From Rusavskia elegans (taxonomy: Eukaryota > Ascomycota > Lecanoromycetes > Teloschistales > Teloschistaceae): DNA of 64,000 nt. This document shows, one piece after another, positions 42,749 through 56,200 of the stretch. Positions within the stretch are counted from its first letter, which is position 1; each line of letters opens with the position of its first letter. The stretch lies in NCBI GenBank assembly GCA_011316305.1, contig SAUG01000026.1, positions 1 through 64,000 of the forward strand, given 5' to 3'. The notes beneath the pieces were generated by a model. That model searched no databases. It was not told the DNA's origin and saw only the letters and a program-made list of their open reading frames with translations. Position numbers and translations under genes: made by a program.

Positions 42749-43572
42749 CATCAGCAAATGTGTTATGGTAAGCAGCGACGGCGTCATTGCAATGAGAAGT
42801 CGAGTGTGTAGGAGCAGCGTGGGCATTGAGCTTCTATAGGATGGAGCTGGGCCGTTGCTGGCGATACATTGCTACAGCTGTTGATGATGTGAGCTCCATG
42901 ACTTGTATTAAGCATACTCGACGAAAATGTACACTAGAAACAAAAGCTACAGAAGAACATAGCTTCATGCATACAGAAATACAAAATTACCAACAATTTG
43001 CGTGTTACATCACGAAAGGCGCGGCGGTGGGCTTCCAAACGTAGTGTGATTGAGTGGACCTTACTTGACCGCTACATACAACAAGCTCTACGCATGTCTG
43101 TAGTAAAACATGTATGAATTACACATATAGCCAGAGGACAACATAAATTCTCCAATAAACGAAAACATTTCCGGCCAGCCCACATGGTCAAACCGACAAG
43201 ACAACCTGCCTACGAAGGGGAATCCGAAGTCTTAGACATGTAGGGGTCGCGCCCTGAACTCTTTTGATGTTTTGGACCTTTTGTATCGGAGTTGATGATG
43301 GTTTTGGGTGAGAGAAGCGATTGCTGGATGGTGATTGTGATCGGGAGATGGGGGTTGTCACGAGATATATGACATGTGAGAGAGGTGTAGACTGGAATTA
43401 AGCTAACCTCGAGACTTATCATTTACTTATCGGGTCCTGGGTTCGAGGATTGATGGGGGACTTTCTTTTTGGGTCCTTTTTGGACAAGAAGGAGATTGGC
43501 AAAGGAGGGGGGGGGGAAGGAATCTATATGTGAATTGAAAGGAAACTGTTGAGTACCAGAACAAACATTCAT
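42749..43572. other. Convergent intergenic region, 824 bp
   Basis: This lies between the 3' ends of the disordered-protein gene and NCS6. It contains a run of ten G at 43507-43516. No gene was seen. Confidence 0.45.
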
Positions 43573-44886
43573 TCATGTGACATTTGCCTCTGGGCTGACC
43601 GTCGTCAATCCCTCCATCCGTCTAGTCAAGGTGGGACCGTTGTCTTCCTCCTCGATAGAGACACTGATCTGGGTCTTGGGTCTGTTTTTGTTCAAGCCCT
43701 CGAGTAGCATACAGGCTTTGCAGACCGTTTGACTGGAGAGATACCCACATCGACCGCACTTTTGGAGCTGCTGCTTTGGTAACCTCTTGGCCTTGGACGA
43801 TGTTTTCGCCGCTGTTGGAGGTTTATGTCTGTCATGTCGTTGCCCTTCCAATGTGAAATCGATTTCATTATCACCGTTCTGTGTCTCCTTACCATCTTGG
43901 GCCTCCTCATCCCTCAACTTCTGTTCCATGACCGCCATCTCCCCTCCGCTAGCTCGCCCGTTTGATGAGCCGCATCCTCCTTCTCCTTCTGCTTCTCCAT
44001 CGAGAACGACTGCTATGTCTTTCGTACCCGCAGCAGAAGGCCCCGGATTACTTACCTCTGGCGGTACTGACCTTGCCATATCCTCTCCACTCTTTACCAC
44101 ATCCAGAATCGCACTCGGCCGCACCCTCTCGAGATTCTTGATCAAGGTCCTCGCGCTTCCCCTGAAGGCCTCGGGACTGTAGATACATTCGGTGCTGAAA
44201 TAATCCAAGCCTTTGTGGTGTGCGTACAGCACTATTTCCTTCTCATAAGCGTACTTCAACGGCTTACTCCTCTTAATGTCACTCGCGGGGCTCGCAGTCA
44301 TGATACTCGTTGCACGACTCAACCGAGGGAGATCTCCACGGAGGAGATTCATCATGACGGTCTCTGCAACGTCATCGGCGTTGTGGCCTGTCACGACGTG
44401 CTTTATGCCCAAGCGAGCGGCACCTCGGTCGAGGGCCTGCCGTCGGAAGACACCGCAGTAAGTGCAGTTGCCCCTTTTCCCGATCTGTGAAACTACTTGG
44501 TCCATTGTCCAACCATAGAGTTCGTCGTAGCCGACGATGGAGAGGGGCATGTCGTATTGGAGCGCATTCCTCTTCACAGTCTCAAGAGAGTCATCTCGGT
44601 AGCCTTTAATGCCTTCGTCGATAGAGAGTAAAAGGAGATCTAGTCCGTAGTTGTGACGCTCATTGAGGGTCTTTAAGACGGAGGCGAGGACGGTCGAGTC
44701 TTTGCCGCCTGAGGCACCGATGGCGATACGTTCGCCAGAACGGAAGAGAGAGCTGGTTGTGATGGTATTGTGGATTTCGGTTTCGAATAGGAAGATGAAG
44801 CAGGGTTTGCAGAGCTTTTGGTGGTTCTTGGGACGAATTATCAATGCACGGGATATGTTGCACAGAGCGCAAGGTGTGGGAGCCAT
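43573..44886 (-). CDS. NCS6: Cytoplasmic tRNA 2-thiolation protein 1
   Basis: A single exon, 437 aa. The frame is open 14 codons upstream, but the conserved start is MAPTPCALC. Two N-terminal CxxC pairs (C6/C9 and C26/C29) form a zinc site. The ATP-binding P-loop SGGKDST is at residues 59-65. [18 protein letters not shown] and [20 protein letters not shown] follow, and a C-terminal zinc ribbon (CGRCGYLSS, then [11 protein letters not shown]) closes the core. Ncs6 (Ctu1), with Ncs2 and the sulfur carrier Urm1, installs the 2-thio group on wobble uridine 34 of tRNA Lys, Glu and Gln. An acidic, low-complexity insert of about 110 residues between the core and the ribbon makes it longer than most relatives. 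Confidence 0.95.
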   Translation of the reverse strand: MAPTPCALCNISRALIIRPKNHQKLCKPCFIFLFETEIHNTITTSSLFRSGERIAIGASGGKDSTVLASVLKTLNERHNYGLDLLLLSIDEGIKGYRDDSLETVKRNALQYDMPLSIVGYDELYGWTMDQVVSQIGKRGNCTYCGVFRRQALDRGAARLGIKHVVTGHNADDVAETVMMNLLRGDLPRLSRATSIMTASPASDIKRSKPLKYAYEKEIVLYAHHKGLDYFSTECIYSPEAFRGSARTLIKNLERVRPSAILDVVKSGEDMARSVPPEVSNPGPSAAGTKDIAVVLDGEAEGEGGCGSSNGRASGGEMAVMEQKLRDEEAQDGKETQNGDNEIDFTLEGQRHDRHKPPTAAKTSSKAKRLPKQQLQKCGRCGYLSSQTVCKACMLLEGLNKNRPKTQISVSIEEEDNGPTLTRRMEGLTTVSPEANVT

Positions 44887-45089
44887 GATCCATGGAATAG
44901 CTTGTTTAACGTGCGAACTCAGGATCACAGTGATAGATACTTGTCTCCAGTACTTTCATGTTCATAGTCTTCAATCTTGTAGATGAGCAATTGTCTGACT
45001 GACCGAGTGACGTTAAGGACGGACATAAACGCGGCGATAAAAGAGCGCTAAGTCCAGAAAGACTAGCTCCCAGCCTCCCCCAGATTCAA

Positions 45090-45094
45090 CCAAT
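45090..45094 (+). promoter_or_regulatory. CCAAT box upstream of NCS6
   Basis: CCAATCA lies 204 bp upstream of the NCS6 start codon. CCAAT elements bind the HAP/CBC complex in fungi. This is a short match, so support is modest. Confidence 0.3.
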
Positions 45095-45340
45095 CACATT
45101 GCTCCATCCACTACTCCAGCAGCAATTACTCTTATTAAGGGCTTTTCAACCACTTACCTTACGTTCAACCCCCTCATTCAGCTCAAGTAAATGCCCAAGT
45201 TGAAACGCTTCTGAAAACTTCTATGACCAGTACTGAGATACTTGTTACAACAACAATCTACTGGATGGGGTCTGTTGTTCTGCCAACTAAGGTATAACTG
45301 TCAGTTTTCTGCTCCACACCTCGCCCTCGATTGCCTCTCC

Positions 45341-45475
45341 CGTACGGAGGATGGCATCAAAAGTTCAGAATACACGCTAATGTTCTCAGGGGTGCGCTCC
45401 CGGTAACCCAGGCGACCGTAGGCTACGGTCGGCTTTTAGCGTATATTCTGGACTTTTGATGCCATCCTCCGTACG
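45341..45475. repeat. Long inverted repeat (foldback), 39-bp arms
   Basis: The left arm 45341-45379 begins CGTACGGAGGATGGCATC. The right arm 45437-45475 ends GATGCCATCCTCCGTACG. The arms are reverse complements at 37 of 39 positions, and one of the two differences still gives a G-U pair in RNA. The 57-bp loop holds a second palindrome at 45413-45431 (9-bp arms around CGACCGTAG). This could be a MITE-like element, a terminator-like or small-RNA hairpin, or a protein-binding cruciform. Confidence 0.9.
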
Positions 45476-48400
45476 CATTACCGCACAACATTATTCTGGG
45501 TTTCTTTTTCGTGCTGTGGATTCACGCTCTGACCGTCAATAATAATAATAGTCTGTGCTTGGCAAACGCAGCAGCTGCCAGTCGACGGATAGCTGCAGTT
45601 ATGACGCAGCACTAAAACCTGACGCCCTGGCCACCTGCTCTGGAAGCGACATCAGAACATGGAAACAAAGTATAATCCGATTGGCGTGGGTGTCGACGAG
45701 TTCAAACTTTCCGCTTTCCCAACGGCTGCCAGCAGCAAATGCAAATCCACGTTTTGCGCTTGCATCCTGCCGATAACCACGACCGGTTCATATCGCGATT
45801 TCAACTGCAACAATCCTTTGATCAGGCAGGCATGCTTCGAATCTGCTAGATCTCCGCGAGACGGCCAAGCAGAAAGATGGGAATGATCTTCAGCCAAGAA
45901 GGGTGGGTGACCGCTTGCTCTGTCAGCAACTAACCATTTGCAGTAGCGACAAAGCACCATCGTGGTCATGGTCCGTAAAGCCAACGCCAGATATAGTGAT
46001 GCTCGATCGCTATTGATCAGATTCACTTTATGGCCAGAAGCAAGATTAGCAGATGCTGACACGCTATTGATCGGGATTCTTAGCTGCATTAGTCCAGAAG
46101 ACCTCGAGGGCAACGGCTGCCGGCATTTGTGTGGAGACTGACGTGAATACGATCTACAGATCCAATCGTTTTCCTCGAGCGGTCAACGGTTCGTGTCCCC
46201 TATTTCCGTTTTCGACCACCCTCCCTAAGATCAGCCTTGGAGGTGTGGATGATCTCAGGAACTACTGAAGAATAGACTCAACGCCAATAATGCGTCATGT
46301 CATGCACTGACCAAACATCTTTTTATATCACTGCGGGTAGCCCTTTTCAATCGCAAAGGTGTTGACTTTGGTGTTGCAGCTTCTGGAACCCCAAATACCC
46401 CTTCCGTGCAAATCCATACAAGTATCCCTACCGCTCTATGCAAGCAACAAATTCGGATGGAGCTAGGTACTGCACAAGTTCTCGTCTTCTCGCCCGTCCC
46501 GGTCATAGTAGGGCTACGTATGTACAATACAGACCCTGTTTGAGCGATCGGTTGCAGATTGAACACCACTTCCGCTTTCCGACACGAACCTCGCCGACGA
46601 GGGAGAGGGTCTCAGTGCTTCTGACGGCTGTAACCACAACGTTGTTCTAGGGCAATTGGTGCCACAAGTGTCCAAGGGGTCCGATTTCTAGATCGAGCAA
46701 GGGGGACGGATAGATGCCTACAGCTCATGCCAGTACGGCACCCGTAGAGTCCAATCAGACGCCCAAGAACCCGTAGGAAAGGCTCCCCGCAGGCGACAGG
46801 GCTAAGATCCCCTAATGACAGCTGCGAGTGCTTTTCCAGCTTGTGCCATAGCTTGGGATTCATCCTCTGCGTTAACCACGTTGAACATCGTTGGCTGGTC
46901 GAATGACGATGGCCTACGGGCACGTACGGAGTATCTACCGGATCGTGGGGTTGGGACTCGAGTGCCGAGATGGGATCGATTGCCTTAGTCCTCCCGGTGA
47001 GGGGGGTGGCATCAAGATCGTGGTGAGATCGTGGTTAGATCTTGGTAAGTTATCCTCGACCAGCCCGGTATTGCAGTGTCGGAACCAGACTTCAACAGTA
47101 TGCGTGATGCATGCAGGTACCACAAGTCCACAACGTCAAAATAGCTTGGACGTAGCATCACGCTGGCCCGTGGCAAGCGGGAAAGGATCCGCTGCCGCGA
47201 CGTTGAAACGAACCAATATCTTCTGGCACGAAAAGGCTGGACGGTCAGAGTCACAGCAGCCCTGCCAGTGGGTGTTCGTTGCAGAGGCAGCCATTTCATT
47301 GGCGCGCCTGTTATGAGCAGTGGTCCCTGCTCAGAAAAGATCCGAGTGGATGGAGACGAGGCTCGTACCGTTCCACCTCCGCTCTATTGGATCGCTAATC
47401 GCAAAAGCCGAAGTCGGTCAACTGCTTCGCTTCGCCATTCCATTTGCGGAGTGTTGTTTCAAGCCAGGCTGAAGACGACAGCACAACCAGTCGCCTAAGT
47501 TGGTGATGTCCTTTGGTTTAAAAAACAGTCATCCGAAGGCCATCGTTTGGTAAGACTCGCGCTGTTTGCGGTCTCTAACCGAGTTCACCACTGCTCACGC
47601 GCGTGAGTAGGAACTGTGCTCCTGGGAGATATCAGTGGTACGTAATTATTGTTACTCCTATCAATCGGCGGCTGCAAATTCTGAATCACAATCTCTGTGA
47701 GTATGATGTGTGTACTTGCGAGACTCTACACCCAGCAACGACTATATGGTTCATGGTTTATGTCTTGTCTGGGGACAATCTCATGTCGTACAATATGTCC
47801 GTTTTGAAAGCATCATCCCGCTTCCTTCAAGATACTGTACCTAGCTCCCGTGAGGCTGAAGACAAGTACCGGCTGCTCGCTTGTTGCCTGATGTACCCTG
47901 TGCCCCAGCCTCCCCACAATGAGCATGGGGGGCTATTCGAAATTATCCGGATGGAGGAAATTCAAAGTTCAACCAGCGCATGAAATTTCAATCTCTGTTA
48001 TTGCACATTCTCAGTGAAGAGCGGCTCGGCTCACCTAGCAAGACTTCTAGATCTCCCAGCAGCATAGATTGTTCGCTATTCAGACAGTGCTGACAAGGAT
48101 CCTGGCATCAATCTTCATCTCCCATGGCATGGTCCAGGAGGGGGTTTCATCTTACACAAATCAGCACGTAAGTAGGAGTACTTCTGGTAGATGAACTCTG
48201 AAATTATACCCTGCTTCCCCCTAGAAGCGTCCAACAGGAGTGGTATTCTTCCTTAGCCGAGCCTGTATTTGCCCCGGCCCGATTCTGCGGAACCAAAGAT
48301 CGATGACCATCGGCAGTGGCCGAGCGACGATTGTGACAAACTAGGTTTGTCCTAGTCAACGGTCCTTGGACAGGCAGGAAGGGACATGGCCGTCGAATGT

Positions 48401-50189
48401 GAAATCTGCGAGCCGCGTGGTTTTACGACATACGTCTGACATCATTGGTCCCACAGGGTATTGGATTTTGGGTTTTTTGCGGACATTTTGCAAGTCCAAG
48501 TACCCTGCGTTCTGCACCACAATGAGAGGAGCGTTGGCCCGCAAAACGTATGTCAACGCTACATTGGCGCCGAACAGTGATAGGAATCAGAAAATGATCC
48601 GAAGGACTTGAGCGTTGAGGCGCACGCGAGAGGCGCTAACATCTTGCTGAAAGCAAAGCTCTTCTTTTTGATCGCTAGATTGCCTCAAACCTACCGTGAC
48701 TGCACCGCATGTGCGCAATGGTAAGGAGAGGGCTCCGTAACAGCCACGGTAGTGTAATTGCAGGCACAGAGAAAGAGATGTTCCGTCTCTTGCCTTTTCG
48801 ACACATAGCAGAGGTCTAAGGTTCTTGCCCTCCAATACATATGGCAGTTCCACCCTTGCTGCATCAAAGGACGACCGCCCAACACCCCAAGCCGCAAATG
48901 AAGGACCCTTGGAGGCGTGTGCTTGGGCCAAAAGGGCTTCTACACAAGACCCAGGTGTATATTTAGTGTATAAGTGTCTGACAATAGTCCTCTCGTCGTA
49001 GCTTCTTTGCAATCATCTACAGTGACACCGGTTGTGATCCTGCCTTGCACGCATTGAATACCAGCAACTCTTCAATATAGGCTCCCACTGCTTGACGTCA
49101 AACATTGTTTCGTATTATTGGATCCCCGAGATCGATCACCCTTCGTCACTCCCTTGTGGATCCGGGCATTTGATGACATTTAGAGTACGGACCACCACTC
49201 GCTGCTTGCTTCGAATCTCTTTCGATCAGCAGTCAGAAGGTGCCAGCTTGACAGTCGCGTGACTGGGGCAGGGTGACGTTTTCCCACCCGGGAGTGGAAA
49301 GAGGAGCGATTGCAGTCGAGGTTCGGTTTGGAGGCCCACTCGGACCATCGCTTTTCGCAGCTTCGCCTCGGGGGATCATCTTGCTGCACATTGCAGCCAA
49401 AGGGCGACGAGGAACCCAAAGAGGTAGCGTCGCTGCAAGCCAACGACCAGCCTGACGTTTCGACACACCCTTCCCCGGCAGAGGGCTCAGGATCCGCGAG
49501 CTGCTACACCCAGTTGAGGCAGTGGCAGCAGTCTGGTGAAGGCACTCGCCAAATCGTCGCGAGCGCATAAGCATCTGCCAACGAAGTACATCGAGCAAGG
49601 ATCGGTCCCAAGTATTCTGCAGCATCAAACGCACCTACAGGCGTGGAAGGAACGATACCCGCCCCACCCTCCCTACCGTATCTCCCGCTCAACCTTTCTG
49701 GGATCAAGGCTTGAGCTCTCTGGTCCGTAGCTCGACCACTTGACAGTCGTCTGAAGCCTCTGGTCGCTTCCCAACCGATTGGTATATCTTGCCTGGCCGG
49801 CACTCGCTCCCAGCTCTGCCTCAGCAACCGCCATCAGCATTCGCATCATCGGCATCGCTCCTGATCTCGACCCGTCGACCTGTTCCGTTCAGTGGAGTCG
49901 GGCTGTCGGATTATCGGTATCTCCGTCTGCTTTTCGTCTAGTGCCGTCTGTCTCCTCCTCGCCAATCGATCTTGGCAAGTTGGCTGACACCAAGCAAGCC
50001 ACGGTCACCACTCCGAGCACTCCTGATTGAATAATCCTCCACTCCCACTACTACCGGCATCCACCATTCATCTGTCAGCCCGACCACACCTCCAACTACC
50101 GCCTCGACCCCATCTTCAATCATCCACCAAGTCTGCCTTGACGGCACTCACCCTCGACAATCTGTCTCGACCCCAGCTTGTCTTGAAAC

Positions 50190-51676
50190 ATGGCTGCTGA
50201 CCGCCGAGCCTCTGTCGCTGCCCTTCAGCAACATACCAAGGAGTTCCCCTGCTCCTGGCCATCATGCCCCAAGGTAATTGCTCCCTCGTGCACACCTGAC
50301 CGGACCCATCCCGAGTACTGACCTGTTCACCGCAACTTGGCAGAAGTTCAATCGCAAATCCGACCTCATCAGGCATTTCCGCATACATACCAATGACCGT
50401 CCCTACATCTGCGCCTGGGGCGACTGCGATAAAAGCTTCATCCAGCGCAGTGCTCTGACCGTCCATATACGAACCCATACCGGCGAGAAGCCTCATCGCT
50501 GTAAGCATGAAGGTTGTGGGAAAAGATTCTCCGACGTTGGTCGCCGTCCCAGTCCAGGCCAATGCCATGCTGACAACCCTGCACAGTCTTCGAGCTTGGC
50601 CAGACATCGTCGGATCCACACTGGCAGCAGACCGTATAGATGCCCGTCTCCGTGCGGGAAAATGTAAGCTGAACCCGACTGCCGACCCCAAGGTGTCACT
50701 TCTGACCGATCGTTGCAGCTTCTGTCGGAAGACCACCCTGACCAAGCACTACAAACGCTATCACCCTACCAAGGGCGACGACATCGGTATGCCCGATGTT
50801 GAAGAGGAAGACGACGACGGCTGCGCCGATTCGGATGAAGATGGTTCTTGCTCCGAGTCCGAGGCCAATCCTCCAGCCACGCAGATGAAGAAACAATCGA
50901 GCTACTATGGCGATCACTGGCGCCTGCCATGCGAAACGGCACAGCTTCCCAATCCCCTGGGTCTACAGGGTCATTTAGCATTGAGACCCAAATCGACCAT
51001 GGATCGTGTCAAGCACGAACGACCAAGGTCGGTCAGTCCTCAGCTGATTCGAAGCATCCCTCCAAGTGACGGGTCAACTTCCGCATACCGATTCTCTAGG
51101 GGTCGGACCATGTCTATCCAGACCCAGATGGACCAGGACTTCAATCAAATACCCATACCCAACCCGTATTCGCAGGACCCGAGGGTGGGTGAGGCCGCTT
51201 CGCCTTGTCAGTATCGTATGGAGAACAGCATGGAAAGTTTGACATCGCCAACTACGATGCAAAGCAGTCCCACAGACTTCTCGGAGATTTCATCCATACC
51301 TGATAGCGCTCACTCCACTCTATTCTTTCCAGGGCCCACGTCTCAACCATACGTTCCTCAAGAAGAAACTTCGTCTTTGGGTTACCAGCCGCCGTTGGCC
51401 ATCGAGACCGTTCCACAAGACACTGCCGAACGGTCCCAGTATCAGCTGGACTCCAAATCGATGATTCAGATGCAGTTCATGTACGACGAGGGTACAATGG
51501 CTCCCCAGCAGCAAATGATCCAGCCAGTCGCGTATTATGAAGGTGTCTACCAACCTCTGATGGACCAGTACTACGGTCCGGCACCTGCCTGGTATACCAA
51601 CATTAAGCCAGAGGAGTCATGGCCAGGCTTGACGCCGAGCGAGAGGCTCAATACGTTGTCCAATTGGAACCAATAA
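50190..51676 (+). CDS. C2H2 zinc-finger transcription factor, four fingers
   Basis: Exons are 50190-50273, 50344-50535, 50587-50663 and 50719-51676, giving 436 aa. Each splice restores a zinc finger. Finger 1 uses C21, C26, H39 and H43; finger 2 C51, C56, H69 and H73; finger 3 C81, C86, H99 and H103; finger 4 C111, C115, H128 and H133. TGEKP and TGSRP linkers are present. The N-terminus is [20 protein letters not shown]. After the fingers comes an acidic stretch ([20 protein letters not shown]) and a Pro/Gln/Ser/Tyr-rich tail suited to transactivation. A nuclear DNA-binding regulator is well supported. The regulon cannot be inferred. The long upstream region fits a regulated gene. Confidence 0.88.
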
Positions 51677-53252
51677 ACCAGTCTTCGTTCGACCACGATC
51701 GTCAGCATCCTCTGTATATGCCAGCCCTTTTGCGCGCTCCCAGATTGTTTAGCTCGTTTCGCTTCAGCCTGTCGACTTCGCCTTCAATATCCCCTGCAGC
51801 GCACACGATCTAATGACAATTATGATTATAACCTCCCTTCTGGACTTTGATATCCTTACTTCGCCACCTTCTGCATCGTTTGTGAGAAGTTGGGTACCCC
51901 CACCATTTTTTTGCGAACTGTCGTCAATCGCGGGTTATGCTGCGGTAGCATTGGCGAGGAGCTCGAGGTGGCCTTTTCTTTTCATCTTCAGTGGTATCTT
52001 CTCAACATTCTTGGCGTTTGAGGTATCCAGATGATGAATGCCTGCAGAAACCAGGGTCCTTTATGCCCGTCATGAAAAGTCCGCTGGGGTTTCTTCCAGA
52101 TGCGAAGGAGGCAGAGACAGAGAGCAAGGAACAACAATACTTACGTTTATGGCGTGGCTAATTGACCCAGTCCATAATTTGTACGACCTGGCCGTATCCC
52201 CAGCGGGGTACTCGGTAACCAAAAAAAAAAGCAAATATATGGGTTGAATTTTGGGGGAGGGTGGCTGGCTGGCGTCAAAAGGGCGGCTTCGATGATTAAA
52301 TACCAACATCTATAGTTCGAAAGCACATGAATCAATACAAAGTTCTCCAACAGAGAAAAAATGTACTTGCTGTGAACAGGAATTGTGAAATTCTGTAATG
52401 TCTTTTTTTCCCCCAAGTGATGAAGGCAGACAGATCCCATTTTTTCTTCTGGTGAATGAGATATGATTCGTAGGACATCTACTCCCTTCCCTCGTACACT
52501 ATCACCAACATCATGATTCCATCGATATAGCCCACCGGGAACCCAACATCGCATCAAATCCTTACAATTCAGCTTATTAGCCGCTTTCACCATCAATCGA
52601 TCATTCCATCCACCATCCCCTGAAACCATACATCATCACAAACGTACGATACAGAAGTTTTTTCCAAGTCTAAGGGGTGAGGTACCTTGATGAATATGTC
52701 GATCCATTAGATATCCTTTCAGGTATTGTTAGTCGACTGGATAGAACGTATTGGGTGGGGGGTCCAAGATATATATATATATATATATACCTGCGCTACA
52801 TATCCATCCCTCCTAGCCAGGATAACCATGTCCTGCGTATCCTATCATGTCTGTATGTGATGTTCTGACAATCCTCCAGCCCTAAAGATGATTCTCGCGG
52901 TCCCCTTAAACCAGGGGGGGGACGATCAAGTTCTCTGGATCGTATTTATCTTTGTTGCTTCATGAAATGCTCTTAGTAAATCTCTGTCGCGGTCAAAAAA
53001 CGCTCCAATACGCAACTCTCTCTTCGACTTCCGACCGACTCCTCCGATGCCGCTGAGGAGAATAACATATGTAACCCTTCCCTTCGCTATGGACCGGTTT
53101 CTTTCCCAATTTCTTACAAAAATATACCCTTGAACAGAAAACGCTCGCAGTTCCTGTTGTTCCCTCTCTGTCTCTTATTGTCTCTTTCTTCTTCTTCTTG
53201 TCTCAATCTCCGCCACCGAACCGAACCGGACCCATCCCTTCTTGATCATCCT
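51677..53252. other. Convergent intergenic region, 1.58 kb
   Basis: This lies between the 3' ends of the C2H2 gene and HUL5. It contains an (AT)n microsatellite near 52769-52788 and pyrimidine-rich tracts near 53150-53210. Several short open frames are not convincing. Long 3' UTRs are likely. Confidence 0.5.
52769..52788. repeat. (AT)n microsatellite
   Basis: An uninterrupted AT dinucleotide run of about ten units lies within the C2H2-HUL5 spacer. Confidence 0.85.
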
Positions 53253-56200
53253 TCAAGAAAGATTAAACCCCGCCCCAGAACGAATACTATACAACAACCT
53301 CTCCCTCAAAACCGCCGCATCCTTATATACCGGCAACTTCAACAGATTAACGCACGTACTCGTCGTCGGCAACCTCGACTGATCGTTCCCACCATCCCTG
53401 ATCGAGAACTTCGGGTTCAGATTCCCGAACCCCAGTAACGGGGCGCGAGGTGTACTGGTCACGAACTTTATGAGTTTCATCTTATCGTCGATGTCGAATG
53501 CGAGGACGGTGGACCAGAAGAGTTGGATAGTGGGGTGTTCGAGGCCGTCGTCGCCAATGACGTAGAGGCCGCCGTAGAGGGTGTTGCGGCGTAAGTCCTC
53601 CATGTCGGGGGCGGAATCGGTGCCGGAGATGAGCGTCTGGAGTTCGTGTTGGTTGAACATAGAAAGCCAGGCCGGGTCGATGATTGTGCCGAGGCCGCGG
53701 AGGAAGGCGGAGGTTTGGTGGTATGGTTGTACGGACAAGCGGTGGCGAGCTATGTTGGTGATATAGACGAGGCGATTTTTGTTTGTGACTGGCGTGTTAG
53801 AGCCGTTGGTGATGAGTTCGCGTGTGCGTGCGATCGGGGCTTGTGAAGGGTGGTAGGAAGAGGGGCGGTCGGAAGGGAAAAGCGTGTCTGTGACTTCGAA
53901 GGTGAGGCCCATGCTTTCGACATTGTCGGCGTAGTTTTTCAATTGCAGGAGCCCTTGGTAGAGGGCTTCGTCGAGGTCTCGAAGATCATTGAGGTTGCCG
54001 TGGTAGGAGGATTCACGCGACGCAGAATTGTGTCCGCCGGTGAGGGCCCATTTCAGAAGGAAAAAGGGGGCGAAGTGGATATCGACGAGGATGCCCTCAT
54101 AAAGACACTTGCCAATGATACGACCCATGAACTCAAACCGCCGTAGAAGGTCGCGAGTGCTCTCGTTGTAATATGGACTTCCTTCTGCTTCACCTGCCTG
54201 ACGGAGGAGTTCTTTTCGTTCATCGAGGGCGGTCGGATTGGGGTAGAGGAGATGTTGATCGTTCTCAATGAACATGTCTAAACCGTTCATGGAATTGAAC
54301 GCTTCACTCGTTACGCTTGTGAGGAACTCTTTGGTGACACCGCCACCATCAATACCCTCTTCGACCGTATCGAATTGGTCGACGAAAGCTATCTGGATAG
54401 GCTCCTTCAGACCTTCGCCTAGGCTGTAATACTGTTCGAACGCATCGTCAAAGATACTGTCTCGGTGTACCCTAGCTTTGTGCCTGCCCATATGTGTAGG
54501 GTTCGAGCTCATCATATCGAATCGCCAGAGATCAGGATCGGTCGTCCTTCTTCTTCGGAGCTGATCTAGCATCACGAATTGACGAAACGCCTGGACACGT
54601 GTTGAGAACGGAATGAAGAATGGCATATTCTGTAAGATCTCCAGTCGAGGAGTCACCGACTCGAGGTATTTCCGTCGCGAAGCTTTCCTCTGCTGCCGTC
54701 TAAGCCGCTCGATGTTTCGAACCTGTTGTGTCCTCTGAGTTCCAACGAGAATATCATGGACTTCTTCCTCCTCGACCTCGTCATCTGGGTCTTCCGCCTC
54801 GCCGTCACCATCAGCTCCATACGAGTCTTGTATCTTGTGCTTTTCCTCTTCTTCTTGCACGACTGCAGGCACGAAACGGTCCATTTCGAACCACTGAGTC
54901 ATAAGCCAATGATTGCCTGGTAAAAATTTCCGGCGAGAGCTCAACCCATCTGTTAGTCCAATATCGAATTGCAAGACGATTAATTAAAGCTTACTCTCTT
55001 TCATAGATCATCCGCAAGAGACCAGTCACCATCCCTCTCATATAACTCAACGTCATCCAAGGTAAGCCGGCGATGGTAGCGTCCTGTGACCTCATAGGTT
55101 TGCCATCCGTATGATTGTCGGACAGAGCTGCTACGTCGCCACCGAAATAGGCAGCGATGCTGCTTTTGTTCTCTGGCTCCTCGACGCCAGCAATCTCCGG
55201 GGCATTCCAGTACATAGAGAAAGCAAGGTTCTTCAAGAACATAGTGAGATCCCTCACTTGATCCAAACCTAACGCACTCCGCCTAGTCCAGGATTCGGTG
55301 TTGTTGGTTGAGATGGCTCCATTGAGAAAATCCTCGTCATCCATGACTTTCAGAACGATTGGATAGAGTTCGAGAAACAGCAAGATGACCTGCCATTGCT
55401 CGTCTCGGTCTGGTAGTGCAGGCGCATTGGCACGCCGTCTTGAGCCAGGATTGAGGAGAGGAATCGCGTAGTTCGGATCGCTTCTGACGAACTTATATAT
55501 CGACGTTTGATTTGCAGCGTTGTAATAGTACTTTATGGCCGGCATGGACGGTTCTCTTCTGGTGTCTTTCCTCGACGTCGATCCAAAGTAAAGCCACATG
55601 CGGATCTCATCGCCTCTTCTGGGGAAGGCTCGAAGAAGTGTGAGAGCATATACAGCCAATTCAGAAGCTTGTTCTGATCTGACAGCCAAGGCCTCGCTTT
55701 CTGAGTCTGCTGAGGCTGCGGCTTTCGCAAGCAGGCCACTGATATGTTCTTGGCTGATCAAGCCCAGCAGCTCATTTCTTACGAAAGGTGGAAATGGAAG
55801 AGTGGAAACGGATGGCGATGTCGACTCGTCACTTTGGATTGTGGAGGTATCGGCTGTACGGTCGATGCGTGATGCGATGTCCACAGCAAGAAACGATATG
55901 TATCTAGACAATATGCGCACATATAAAGTATCGCTGGATCTCTCTTGGAAAGGATTGGCCGTCCGATAGAAATAAATGAAGTACGCTACGAGCCAAAGCA
56001 GCTGCTCACGATTCATATCGTGAAGCGATACGTTCGGTGGGGTGAACGATAGGAGACTGGCCATTGCAAGCCCAAGATCGCGAACCCTGGAGGCGCTCGA
56101 AATCCGTCGTAAACTGTGTTCGGGTATTGCTGCTATCCTCAAGATTTGACTTGCAAATCCTCTGTATGCAATTTCAGCCTTTGGAAATGCAGGCCGTAAC

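Larger units (their letters stand above)
44887..50189. other. Long gene-poor region, 5.3 kb
   Basis: The longest stretch without a supportable gene, between divergent NCS6 and the C2H2 factor. Open frames are short (at most 153 codons), lack ordinary protein character and show no convincing spliced continuation. It is not obviously AT-rich, so heavy RIP is not apparent. It contains the foldback at 45341-45475, a CCAAT box at 45090-45094 and, near 49700-50189, pyrimidine-rich sequence likely to be leader of the C2H2 gene. An unrecognised non-coding RNA or a lineage-specific gene cannot be excluded. Confidence 0.5.

Noticed and set aside
45652..46113. 153-codon minus-strand and 75-codon plus-strand open frames
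   Set aside because: Neither shows protein-like composition, splice continuation or a recognisable motif; chance frames in a GC-balanced spacer.
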